DNA from: Streptomyces sp. NBC_00557
GTDB lineage: Bacteria; Actinomycetota; Actinomycetes; Streptomycetales; Streptomycetaceae
DNA: 64,000 nucleotides
Reading direction: 5' to 3'
NCBI RefSeq assembly: GCF_036345995.1
Contig: NZ_CP107796.1
Span: 5,828,001-5,892,000, forward strand
The number at the start of each line of letters is the position of its first letter. Positions within the stretch are counted from its first letter, which is position 1. Under the pieces are notes generated by a model, which saw only the letters and a program-made list of their open reading frames with translations, was not told the DNA's origin and did not search any database. Below, in pieces: positions 7,638 to 15,935 of the stretch. The position numbers and the translations under genes are program-made.

Positions 7638-9158
7638 ATGAGCAAGAGCACCGCCCGCTTCACCCTCGACCCCGCGTTCACCATCGGTGAGGTCGACCCC
7701 CGCCTCTTCGGCTCCTTCGTCGAACACCTCGGCCGCTGCGTCTACACGGGCATCTACGAGCCGGGCCACCCCTCGGCCGACGACGCCGGACTGCGGACCG
7801 ACGTCCTGGAGCTGGTCCGGGAACTCGGCGTCACCGCCATCCGCTACCCCGGCGGCAACTTCGTCTCCGGATACAGGTGGGAGGACTCGGTCGGCCCCGT
7901 CGAGGACCGCCCCCGCCGCCTCGACCTCGCCTGGCACTCCACCGAGACCAACCGCTTCGGCCTCTCCGAGTACATCGCGTTCCTGAGGAAGCTCGGCCCC
8001 GAGGCCGAACCCATGATGGCCGTGAACCTCGGCACCCGCGGCGTCGCCGAAGCCCTCGAACTCCAGGAGTACGCCAACCATCCCTCCGGCACCGCCCTGT
8101 CCGAGCTGCGCGCGGCCCACGGCGACAAGGAGCCCTTCGGGATCCGGCTGTGGTGCCTCGGCAACGAGATGGACGGCCCCTGGCAGACCGGGCACAAGAC
8201 GGCCGCCGAGTACGGCCGGCTCGCCGCCGAGACCGCCCGTGCCATGCGCCAGGCCGACCCTGCCGTCGAACTGGTCGCCTGCGGCTCCTCCGGCCAGGCC
8301 ATGCCCACCTTCGGCGCGTGGGAGGCCACCGTCCTGCAGGAGACGTACGACCTGGTCGACTACATCTCCCTGCACGCCTACTACGAGCCCGCCGACGGCG
8401 ACGTGGACTCCTTCCTCGCCTCGGCCGTCGACATGGAGTCCTTCATCGAGAACGTGGTCGCCACGGCCGACCACGTCGGCGCCCGGCTGAAGTCGAAGAA
8501 GAAGATCAACCTCTCCTTCGACGAGTGGAACGTCTGGTACCTCTCCCAGTGGGAGGAGCACGCCAGGACCTTCGGGCAGACGGACTGGCCCGAGGCGCCC
8601 CGGCTGCTGGAGGACAGCTACAGCGTCACCGACGCCGTCGTCCTCGGCTCGCTGCTGATCGCGCTCCTCCGGCACGCCGACCGCGTCACCGTCGCCTGCC
8701 TCGCCCAGCTGGTCAACGTGATCGCCCCGATCATGACCGAACCGGGCGGCCCCGCCTGGCGGCAGACCACGTTCTTCCCGTTCGCGCAGGCCTCGAAGTA
8801 CGGCCGGGGCGAGGTCCTCGACGTGCGCGTGGACTCGCCGGCGTACGAGACGGAGAAGTACGGCGAGACCGATCTGCTGCACGCCACGGCCGTCCGCGCG
8901 GCCGACGGCACGGTCACCGTGTTCGCGGTCAACCGCAGCCGCACCGACGCCCTGCCGCTCGAGGTCGCCCTGAACGGGCTCCAGCTGACGACCGTCACCG
9001 AGCACAGCGCGCTCGCGGACGCCGACCCCGACGCCCGCAACACCCTGGACGACCCCGAGCGGGTCGTCCCGCACCGGGTCGAGGGCACCGCCGTGGCGGA
9101 CGGCACCCTCACCGCCGTACTGGAACCGCTGTCCTGGAACGTGATCAGGCTGGCGTGA
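7638..9158 (+). CDS. Intracellular GH51 alpha-L-arabinofuranosidase
   Basis: Encodes 506 residues from ATG 7638, chosen because GAGAGGA lies five bases upstream; an in-frame GTG at 7620 has no such site. It hydrolyses terminal alpha-L-arabinofuranosyl residues of arabinan, arabinoxylan or arabino-oligosaccharides. The GH51 acid/base is E177 in CLGNEMDGPW and the nucleophile E296 in SFDEWNVWY. The N-terminal strand DPRLFGSFVEHLGR and RYPGGNFVSGYRWED are family hallmarks. Length and the C-terminal jelly-roll match the family. There is no signal peptide, so it works on imported oligosaccharides. Its stop abuts the stop of the convergent GH35 gene. Confidence 0.95.
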   Translation: MSKSTARFTLDPAFTIGEVDPRLFGSFVEHLGRCVYTGIYEPGHPSADDAGLRTDVLELVRELGVTAIRYPGGNFVSGYRWEDSVGPVEDRPRRLDLAWHSTETNRFGLSEYIAFLRKLGPEAEPMMAVNLGTRGVAEALELQEYANHPSGTALSELRAAHGDKEPFGIRLWCLGNEMDGPWQTGHKTAAEYGRLAAETARAMRQADPAVELVACGSSGQAMPTFGAWEATVLQETYDLVDYISLHAYYEPADGDVDSFLASAVDMESFIENVVATADHVGARLKSKKKINLSFDEWNVWYLSQWEEHARTFGQTDWPEAPRLLEDSYSVTDAVVLGSLLIALLRHADRVTVACLAQLVNVIAPIMTEPGGPAWRQTTFFPFAQASKYGRGEVLDVRVDSPAYETEKYGETDLLHATAVRAADGTVTVFAVNRSRTDALPLEVALNGLQLTTVTEHSALADADPDARNTLDDPERVVPHRVEGTAVADGTLTAVLEPLSWNVIRLA

Positions 9159-12113
9159 TCACACCGGGGTGACCGGCAGCCCGCCCGTCGCCCTGCCGAG
9201 CAGCGTCAGCCGCACCGACCCGGGGCCCGACAGCGTGGTGAACTCCGACAGGACCGCCAGCGCGAGGGTGTTGGCGCCCCGGGTGCGCAGGATGCCGTTC
9301 GGCAGCACGAAGGTGTGCTGCGGGCCCACGTTGTTGATGTACTGGCCCAGGTTCCAGCCGTTGAGGAAGATCTGCGCCCGGTAGGCGCGGTACGGGTCGT
9401 CCTGAAGGGTCAGGCCGACCGAGGCGTCGATGTCCGCCGGGACCGACAGGCGGAAGGTGGTCCGGTACCAGGTCACGCCCTGGTACCGGGCCGCGCGCGG
9501 GAAGCTCGCCTTCTCCCAGTCGTGGTCCGGGAAGTCCGGCAGGTGCCAGCCCTCCCGCTCGCCGTACAGGCCGCCGTTGTTCATCGGGCCCCGCACCGGA
9601 TCCGGGGCCGCCGCGCCCTGGATCCGCCAGCTCACCTTCGGCGAGCCGCCCTTGAAGGAGGCGGCCGTCAGGCCCCTCGCCGCCTTGTGCGTGTCCAGCG
9701 CCCTGCCGTCCTCGTCGTGCTGCATGCGCCGCACGAGCACCGACAGCACATGCCGGCCCGGCGAGCGCAGCGCGGCACGGATCGGGAAGACCGCCGTGTC
9801 CGCCCACGTCCCCTTGCGGATCGTCGTGGTCCTGTCCGGCACCGGCATCCGGTGGGTGCCCAGCGGCTCGCCGTCCAGCCAGGCCATCAGCAGGCCCTGC
9901 GTGCCGGTGCTGTAGGCGAGCGAGACCTCCTCCAGACCGGTCGCGTCCGTGAAGGAGCCGCGGTACCAGACGTCTCCGTAGTGGAAGCCGTAGTCGTCGG
10001 CGAAGAGGACCGGCTGACCGTCCGGGACCGGCGTGGTGCTGAACGACGTGGTCCTGTACGCGACCGTCCAGTGCGAGTCGTCGAAGCTGGGCCCGGCCTC
10101 CGGGTTCTCCGTGCGCATCCGCCAGCCGCCCAGCTCGGGCAGTCTCACCTCGGGCACGGCCGGGAGCAGGCCGGTGGTCATCAGGCTGCCGGAGAGGGTG
10201 ACCCGGGTGGGCAGCGTGCGGCCGTTCCACACCAGGGTGTCGGTCCCGCGCGGCCCCCACACCTCGATGCTCGTCGTCTCCGTGACGTCACCCGTCAAGT
10301 GGACCTCGTTGCCGCGCACTTCGGCGTGGCGCAGCAGCGCGGGGCCGTACACCAGCAGGGTCCCGGACGGGGTGTCGTACGGGAAGAGGCGTACGGCGGT
10401 GGCGTCGTCGGCGAAGAGCAGCAGCAGCGGGGTGTCGGTCTCGCCCTTCTGCACCAGGACACGGGTCAGCCCGCCCTGCCCGAGCGGCACGTTCACGTGC
10501 AGCGAGTCGTCGTCGAGGACCCACGCGGCCTCCGGGTCCAGCCGCATGACGTTCGGCCCGACGGGGCACTTCAGCACCAGCTCGGCCATGTCGCCGTGCC
10601 GCCCCGAGAACACGGCGATGTCCTGCCGCGCCGCCGTCACGCACATGACGGGCTCGGCGGTGGCGTACTTCAGCGTCCGCGCGCCCAGCTTCAGCCCGGT
10701 GGTCAGCAGCCGGGCGTCCCTGCCGGGCACGGTGATCCGCACCCGGCCGGCGTCGGTGGGCAGATCGGCGGTGACCGCGTCCGCGCCGTCGTTGCGGGCG
10801 ACGTAGACGTGCGCGCCGGTGTCCGGGTTGGCCAGGTGGTAGACCTTCAGGCCCTCGGCGTGCACGTCCGCCGCCCGGTCCAGCTTGGCGAAGTCGGGCA
10901 CCCGCTGCAGCAGATGGCCGAGCTGGTGCAGCGGCGCGATCTTGTCGGTGACGTTGCGGGCCTCGTCGATGGCGGCGCCGTAGTCGTACGACGTGTAGAC
11001 GACCGGCGCGGGCAGCCAGCCCCAGGAGGTCCCGCCGAAGGTCATGTACACGTTGTGCAGGGTGAGGCCGTTGGCGAGGTTGGTGAGATAGAAGCGCCGC
11101 TCGTAGGCCGCGTCCCGGGTGCGGCGCGCCTCGGCGTACCCCTTGCCGTCGAACCAGGCCCCGCCCCACGGGTCGAACCACCCGCCGCCGAACTCGGGCA
11201 CGAACCCGGGCGTGGACGGCGAGGCACTGGCCCCGCCCTTCGCCCCGCCGGGCCCGAACGTCCCCCAGTCCGGCGGGGTCTGCGACGGCGACGGATACCC
11301 GTCGAAGCCGTACAGCCAGCCGCCCTTCTCGCCGCCGGTGTCGAAGGAGCCGGGCGTCCAGTACCCGTTTCGGCCCTTGTCGTTGTGGAACAGCGGGACG
11401 TCGATGCCGTCCGCCCGCACCTTCTTGTACAGGTGCGCCATGTACGCCCGGCCGGTGGCGTCGCCGGGGTGCGCGTCGTACTCGTTCTCGATCTGGTACA
11501 GCAGGACCGTGCCGGTGCCCTGGGTGAACTGGTGCCGGCGGGCGATCAGGTTCACCTGGGTCAGCCACTCGTCGACGTGCGCCAGATAGGCGGGGTCGTC
11601 GGTGCGGGCGGTGCCCTTCGCCGCCGTCAGCCAGCCGGGGAAGCCGCCGCCGTCCACCTCGGCGTTGATGTACGGGCCGGGCCGCAGGATGACGTACAGG
11701 CCGGTCTCGGCCGCCGTCCGCAGGAACAGGTCCAGGTCGCGGACACCGGTGAAGTCGTACGTCCCCGGCGCGGGGGAGTGGTAGTTCCACGCGACGTAGA
11801 TGCTGACCGCGTTGAATCCGTGCGCCCGCATCTTCTGCAGCACGTCCCGCCACAGGGACGGGCTCGGCAGCCGGAAGGGGTGCATCTCGCCGGACCACAC
11901 GACCAGCCGTCTGCCGTCCACCAGCAGCGAGTAGCGGTCGTAGCCGATGGTGTGCGGCCGGCCGTCGGCGCTCGGCGGGGCGGGCGCCGGGCCGGTGGGC
12001 ACGCTGCGCGCCGCGTACGCCGACGGCGCCCCGGGGCCGCCGCTGCCGCCCAGGGCGAGCCCGAGCGCGGCCGAGCCGGCCAGGGCACTGAAAGTACGTC
12101 TGCTGAGCGCCAA
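9159..12113 (-). CDS. Secreted GH35 beta-galactosidase (Tat substrate)
   Basis: Encodes 984 residues. The N-terminus SRRTFSALAGSAALG followed by AYAA is a Tat signal peptide, so the enzyme is exported folded. The GH35 TIM barrel follows (GEMHPFRLP, ILRPGPYINAEVDGGGFPGW). The acid/base is E211 (QIENEYD) and the nucleophile E307 (FVPEFGGGWFDPWGG). The remaining ~550 residues are beta-sandwich domains with galactose-binding character (two segments of the WYRTTF/WYRGSF type). It removes beta-galactosyl units from polysaccharides outside the cell, complementing the intracellular GH51 enzyme and the exported epimerase. Confidence 0.93.
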   Translation of the reverse strand: MALSRRTFSALAGSAALGLALGGSGGPGAPSAYAARSVPTGPAPAPPSADGRPHTIGYDRYSLLVDGRRLVVWSGEMHPFRLPSPSLWRDVLQKMRAHGFNAVSIYVAWNYHSPAPGTYDFTGVRDLDLFLRTAAETGLYVILRPGPYINAEVDGGGFPGWLTAAKGTARTDDPAYLAHVDEWLTQVNLIARRHQFTQGTGTVLLYQIENEYDAHPGDATGRAYMAHLYKKVRADGIDVPLFHNDKGRNGYWTPGSFDTGGEKGGWLYGFDGYPSPSQTPPDWGTFGPGGAKGGASASPSTPGFVPEFGGGWFDPWGGAWFDGKGYAEARRTRDAAYERRFYLTNLANGLTLHNVYMTFGGTSWGWLPAPVVYTSYDYGAAIDEARNVTDKIAPLHQLGHLLQRVPDFAKLDRAADVHAEGLKVYHLANPDTGAHVYVARNDGADAVTADLPTDAGRVRITVPGRDARLLTTGLKLGARTLKYATAEPVMCVTAARQDIAVFSGRHGDMAELVLKCPVGPNVMRLDPEAAWVLDDDSLHVNVPLGQGGLTRVLVQKGETDTPLLLLFADDATAVRLFPYDTPSGTLLVYGPALLRHAEVRGNEVHLTGDVTETTSIEVWGPRGTDTLVWNGRTLPTRVTLSGSLMTTGLLPAVPEVRLPELGGWRMRTENPEAGPSFDDSHWTVAYRTTSFSTTPVPDGQPVLFADDYGFHYGDVWYRGSFTDATGLEEVSLAYSTGTQGLLMAWLDGEPLGTHRMPVPDRTTTIRKGTWADTAVFPIRAALRSPGRHVLSVLVRRMQHDEDGRALDTHKAARGLTAASFKGGSPKVSWRIQGAAAPDPVRGPMNNGGLYGEREGWHLPDFPDHDWEKASFPRAARYQGVTWYRTTFRLSVPADIDASVGLTLQDDPYRAYRAQIFLNGWNLGQYINNVGPQHTFVLPNGILRTRGANTLALAVLSEFTTLSGPGSVRLTLLGRATGGLPVTPV

Positions 12114-12188
12114 GGTGGATCCTCCCGGGCGATCTTACGGGGCGCGGGTGCGGCCATTCTCCACGCGGGGACGCCCCACAATGGACCC

Positions 12189-12647
12189 ATGAGGATCTCG
12201 GCTCGGGCGGATTACGCGGTACGGGCGGTACTGGAGCTGGCCGTACGGCAGGGTAACGGCCCGGTGAAGGCGGAGGAAATCGCCGCCGCCCAGGGCATCC
12301 CGCACAAGTTCCTCGAGGGGATCCTCGGCGACCTCAGGCGGGCCGGGATCGTCGACAGCCGGCGCGGTGGGGGCGGCGGCTACCGGCTGGCGCGGGACGC
12401 GGGCGAGATCACCGTCGCCGACGTGATCCGCGCGGTCGACGGCCCGATCGTCTCGGTGCGCGGCGAACGCCCGACCGGCCTCGCCTACACGGGCACGGCC
12501 CGCCCGCTGCTCCCGCTGTGGATCGCGCTGCGCGCCAACGTCCGCCGGATCCTGGAGGGCGTCACCATCGCCGACCTCGCGGCGGACGCGCTGCCGGAGC
12601 CCGTCCGGGCGCTCGCGGCGGAACCGGCGGCCTGGGAGAACCCGTAG
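12189..12647 (+). CDS. Rrf2-family transcriptional regulator lacking the iron-sulfur cysteines
   Basis: Encodes 152 residues. MRISARADYAVRAVLELA and the winged helix (AEEIAAAQGIPHKFLEGILGDLRRAGIVDSRRG, GGGYRLAR) are classic Rrf2. The region that carries three cysteines in IscR/NsrR reads VSVRGERPTGLAYTG and has none, so it should not bind an Fe-S cluster; CymR-like or other ligand sensing is possible. It diverges from the GH35 gene with only 75 bp between them, so it may control that gene and itself. Confidence 0.9.
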   Translation: MRISARADYAVRAVLELAVRQGNGPVKAEEIAAAQGIPHKFLEGILGDLRRAGIVDSRRGGGGGYRLARDAGEITVADVIRAVDGPIVSVRGERPTGLAYTGTARPLLPLWIALRANVRRILEGVTIADLAADALPEPVRALAAEPAAWENP

Positions 12648-12809
12648 GCGACGGGCGCGGGTGCCGGGGCGGACGGGCGGTGTGAACGGCCGGTTGTGAA
12701 TGGCCGGAGTCGGCCCTCCCGGACGTGAGCGGGGGTTCCTACGATGCGGAGCGCTTCACCGCTTCACAGGTTCCACACAGGCCCCCCACATCCGACCTCG
12801 GGAGAGACC

Positions 12810-13463
12810 ATGGCTGGTGGACTACTGCTGGGCGGCGCCGTCGCGGCGCTGCTCACCACCGCGCTACCCGCTCACACACCCGCCTCGGGCGTGTTCGACA
12901 ACCCGCCCCCGGACAAGATCGTCATCGACGTGGCCACGGTGAACGGCTCCGGCTGCCCCGCGGGCACCGCGGCGGTCGCCGTCTCGCCGGACAACACCGC
13001 GTTCACGGTGACCTACAGCGACTACCTCGCCCAGGCCGGCGGCGGCTCCGACCCGACGGCCTTCCGCAAGAACTGCCAGCTCAACCTGATCGTCCACGTC
13101 CCCCAGGGCTTCACCTACGCGATCGCCGAGGCCGACTACCGCGGCTTCCTCTCGCTCCAGCCCGGCGCGAGCGCCACGCAGAAGGCCTCGTACTACTTCC
13201 AGGGCTCCTCGCAGACCGTCCCCAGGACCCACCCCTTCTCCGGCGCCTACAACGACGACTGGCAGGCCACCGACACCACGGACTGGGCCCAACTGGTCTG
13301 GGCGCCCTGCGGGGTGGAGCGCAACTTCAACATCAACACCGAGCTGAGGGTCAGCGCGGGCACCACGTCCGCGAACAAGGTCAGCTTCATGACCATGGAC
13401 TCCACGGACGGGGACATCAGCACGGTGTACCACCTGGCATGGAAGGAGTGCCCGAACAGATAG
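12810..13463 (+). CDS. Secreted DUF4360-type protein
   Basis: Encodes 217 residues from ATG 12810 after GGGAGAGA; a longer start at 12744 would add a poor N-terminus. A short signal peptide (AGGLLLGGAVAALLTTALPAHTPA) is followed by the DUF4360 pattern: PPPDKIVIDVATVNGSGCPAG, DPTAFRKNCQLNLIVHVPQGF, and a late Cys pair (APCGVERN, KECPNR), which suggests two disulfides outside the cell. Function unknown in the family; many copies are secreted by Streptomyces and fungi. Monocistronic as far as visible. Confidence 0.82.
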   Translation: MAGGLLLGGAVAALLTTALPAHTPASGVFDNPPPDKIVIDVATVNGSGCPAGTAAVAVSPDNTAFTVTYSDYLAQAGGGSDPTAFRKNCQLNLIVHVPQGFTYAIAEADYRGFLSLQPGASATQKASYYFQGSSQTVPRTHPFSGAYNDDWQATDTTDWAQLVWAPCGVERNFNINTELRVSAGTTSANKVSFMTMDSTDGDISTVYHLAWKECPNR

Positions 13464-13807
13464 ACACAGGGGGATCGGGCGGCGACCGGGGCGGTTCAGT
13501 CGCCGTGGGGCCGCCCGCTTCCGGTTCGGGCCCGCTGATCCCTTGGGCCGGCTGCGTTCGCATCCTGCACCGATCGCCGCGCTCACGCGGAGGGTGCGGT
13601 CGGATCGGTTGTCCGCGGCGGAAGCGATTTTACATGTATTCAGACTGGCAGTGATAATTCGACTTCAGCTCCGATTTCTGCCAACTGCTGCTGAGATCGG
13701 CTCAATGAGTGGCTTTCCCGGAACGGACCGGCGCGCTGCAGCAACGTACCGAACCAGCCCTGTATCTCCTGGACTTCACGCGAGGCGACGGAGGGCTGGA
13801 GACGGTG
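13464..13807. other. AT-richer intergenic region upstream of the multicopper oxidase
   Basis: A 344-bp gap, clearly richer in A/T than its surroundings between about 13620 and 13700. It holds a candidate promoter (13629-13658). No coding frame with good codon use is visible; an in-frame ATG at 13709 extending the oxidase is unlikely because it would bury the Tat signal. Confidence 0.55.
13629..13658 (+). promoter_or_regulatory. Candidate promoter for the multicopper oxidase
   Basis: TTTACA (13629-13634), an 18-bp spacer and GATAAT (13653-13658), unusually close to the general sigma-70 consensus for this genome. A start near 13665 would give a leader of about 140 nt. Confidence 0.4.
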
Positions 13808-15733
13808 ATGGAACGAAGGAATTTCCTCATGGCCGGTGCCATGGGGGCTGCGTCCATGCTGCCACGGGGTGTGCTGGGAGCGCGAGCGTATGCGGCGACG
13901 ACTCACCCGCCGACGGGCTGTCCGGAGACCTCGGCGCCGAACACCCCTCCACTGGAGAAGTACGTCGACCCGCTGCCCAGGCCGATGACAGCCATCCCGG
14001 ATCCTTCCGTCTATCCGGGCGCCGACTACTACGAGATCACGATGCGGCAGGGTTCGTGGCGCTTCCACCGGGACCTCGGGCCGGCAACCGTGTGGGGTTA
14101 CTGGGCCACGAACCCGCACGATCCTGACAAGGCGATCGGCATGGGCTATCTCGGGCCGACCATCAAGGCGACCCATGACCACCCGACGGTCGTCAAATGG
14201 CGCAACGAGCTGCCGACCACGCACCTGTTCCAGTTCGTGATCGACGGCATTCGCAACGGAGACTCCCAGCTCGCCCCGATCGCTCCGCCTCCCTACAAGA
14301 GCAAGCCGCCCTTCCCCTCGAATGTCAACGTGTGGAACGTCGTACACCAGCACGGCGGTTTCACAGCACCACAGTCCGACGGCATGCCGCTGCAGTCGTT
14401 CAGCCCGGACGGAGTCCACGCCGAGTCCTACTCCACCCTGGACCCGAGCCGGGCCGAACCCAACGAAGCGATCTACGGCTACACCAACCATGACCGTTCG
14501 TGCATGCTCTGGTATCACGATCACGGTATGGGGATGACCAGCGTCAACGTCTACGCGGGCCTTGCCGGTCTCTACCTCATTCGTGACCCCGCCGACGACC
14601 GGCTCGGCCTGCCGCGAGGGGAGTTCGAGGTCCCCCTCATCCTGCAGGACCGGACCTTCAACCAGGACGGCTCACTCGCCTACACCATGACCCAGAGGGA
14701 AGGCGAGGACACCCCGGTCGTCAACGGGAAGGCATATCCTTTCCTGGCCGTCGAGCGGCGACGCTACCGGCTGCGCATTCTCAACGCTTCGAACGAGCGT
14801 TTCTGGCGGCTGAGGTTCGACGTTCCCAGAAAGGTACTTCGTGAGCCCCAGCTGCCGTTCTGGCTGATCGGCACGGACGGCGGCTTTCGGACTCCGTTGC
14901 AGATGCTCGATGTCCTGATCAGTCCAGCCGAGCGGTACGACCTGATCGTCGACTTCAGCCGGCTGCCCATGGGCACTAACGTCACATTGACGAACTATCC
15001 AGGAACGCAGGCCCACTTCCCCGGCATCCCCGGCTGCGGCCCGGAGATCGCGGAAATCATGCAATTCCAGGTCACCAAGCCGCTGTCCGGAGGTGGGGAC
15101 AGGACGAAGCCGCCCAGGAAACTCAAGCTGCCGAAGGTCGCACCCATCGAGCCGAAACCGCACACCCGTCGGCGGGAATGGGTCGTGTACCAGCACAAGC
15201 TCTTCAGTACCATGACGTTCAACGCGGTGCCATTCATGGAGCCCTCCCAGGACTTCATCAAGGCGGGCTCGACCGAGATCTGGGAGTACATCAATCCCAA
15301 CCACGACGCCCATCCGATGCATGTCCACCTCGTCAACTTCCAGGTGCTGAACAGGCAGCCGATCGACGCGGCCCGCTACCAGGCGGATTACGACAAGTGG
15401 GTTTACGGTGACCGCAGACCCGAGGACCGGCCGGTACTGGCGAAATACTTCACCGGCCCACCGGTGCCGCCGGACCCGGACGAAGCGCTGTCCTACAAGG
15501 ACACGGTCAAGGCCCATGCGCAGATGGTGACCAGAATCATCATTCAGGAATTCACCCCGCCGACCGGCAGGATCGCGTCGATTCCCGGCAGCGGCGCCGA
15601 GTTGCCGGCGACGTACATCCACCACTGCCACATTCTCGAACACGAGGACGACGACCTGATGCGCCCGTGGACGATCGTCGGCCACGTCGGCCACGTCGGC
15701 CACGTCGGCCACGGCCACGGCCACGGCCACTGA
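13808..15733 (+). CDS. Tat-exported multicopper oxidase with histidine-rich tail
   Basis: Encodes 641 residues from ATG 13808 (GGAG six bases upstream). MERRNFLMAGAMGAAS is a Tat signal ending near AYA. All four copper motifs are present: VHQHGG (H180, H182), WYHDHGMG (H237, H239), HPMHVHLV (H502, H505, H507) and HHCHILEHED (H606, C607, H608, H612). Length and motif spacing resemble CotA/bilirubin-oxidase/phenoxazinone-synthase laccases, oxidising phenols or metals with O2. The C-terminus is four VGH units then three GH units. The gene uses more A/T at third positions than its neighbours, hinting at transfer. Confidence 0.92.
   Translation: MERRNFLMAGAMGAASMLPRGVLGARAYAATTHPPTGCPETSAPNTPPLEKYVDPLPRPMTAIPDPSVYPGADYYEITMRQGSWRFHRDLGPATVWGYWATNPHDPDKAIGMGYLGPTIKATHDHPTVVKWRNELPTTHLFQFVIDGIRNGDSQLAPIAPPPYKSKPPFPSNVNVWNVVHQHGGFTAPQSDGMPLQSFSPDGVHAESYSTLDPSRAEPNEAIYGYTNHDRSCMLWYHDHGMGMTSVNVYAGLAGLYLIRDPADDRLGLPRGEFEVPLILQDRTFNQDGSLAYTMTQREGEDTPVVNGKAYPFLAVERRRYRLRILNASNERFWRLRFDVPRKVLREPQLPFWLIGTDGGFRTPLQMLDVLISPAERYDLIVDFSRLPMGTNVTLTNYPGTQAHFPGIPGCGPEIAEIMQFQVTKPLSGGGDRTKPPRKLKLPKVAPIEPKPHTRRREWVVYQHKLFSTMTFNAVPFMEPSQDFIKAGSTEIWEYINPNHDAHPMHVHLVNFQVLNRQPIDAARYQADYDKWVYGDRRPEDRPVLAKYFTGPPVPPDPDEALSYKDTVKAHAQMVTRIIIQEFTPPTGRIASIPGSGAELPATYIHHCHILEHEDDDLMRPWTIVGHVGHVGHVGHGHGHGH
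15677..15730 (+). repeat. Tandem repeat coding the His-rich tail of the oxidase
   Basis: Four exact copies of GTCGGCCAC (15677-15712) are followed by three copies of GGCCAC (15713-15730), just before the stop. They encode (Val-Gly-His)4(Gly-His)3. Such a tract can change copy number by slippage without shifting frame. Confidence 0.9.
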
Positions 15734-15818
15734 CGGGATCGATGGACCCGCATGTGCCTGGAAGGATCCGGGGAGGGCCGGGGCACGGCGTCAGTGCCGG
15801 TTCCGGCCCGTTCGGGCG

Positions 15819-15905
15819 GTGTTCGGAGCCACCGGCAACGACGGCACACCCAAGCTGGGCATCGACGTGCTGAGCCGGCGCACCGGCCGGCCAGTCGCCT
15901 ACTGA
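15819..15905 (+). pseudogene. Possible C-terminal gene fragment
   Basis: The frame from 15819 to the TGA at 15905 reads VFGATGNDGTPKLGIDVLSR and a few more residues. It has protein-like composition and good codon use, but no clear start or ribosome site, and it lies in the 200-bp gap after the oxidase. It may be the remnant of a lost gene; parent family not recognised. Confidence 0.25.
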
Positions 15906-15935
15906 GCCACGACGGGTCCGCAGCCACCCCCTCGC

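Noticed and set aside
9315..12647. 1110-codon plus-strand frame opposite the GH35 gene
   Set aside because: It is the antisense shadow of a well-supported GH35 enzyme; composition is Arg/Gly/Val/His-rich with no motif. Only its last part coincides with the Rrf2 gene, which has its own start at 12189.
13709..13807. N-terminal extension of the multicopper oxidase
   Set aside because: It would place 33 residues ahead of the Tat motif and lacks a ribosome site; ATG 13808 has GGAG at the right distance.
15677..15730. Tandem repeats as a CRISPR array
   Set aside because: Nine- and six-base units without spacers, inside a coding frame; no cas genes.
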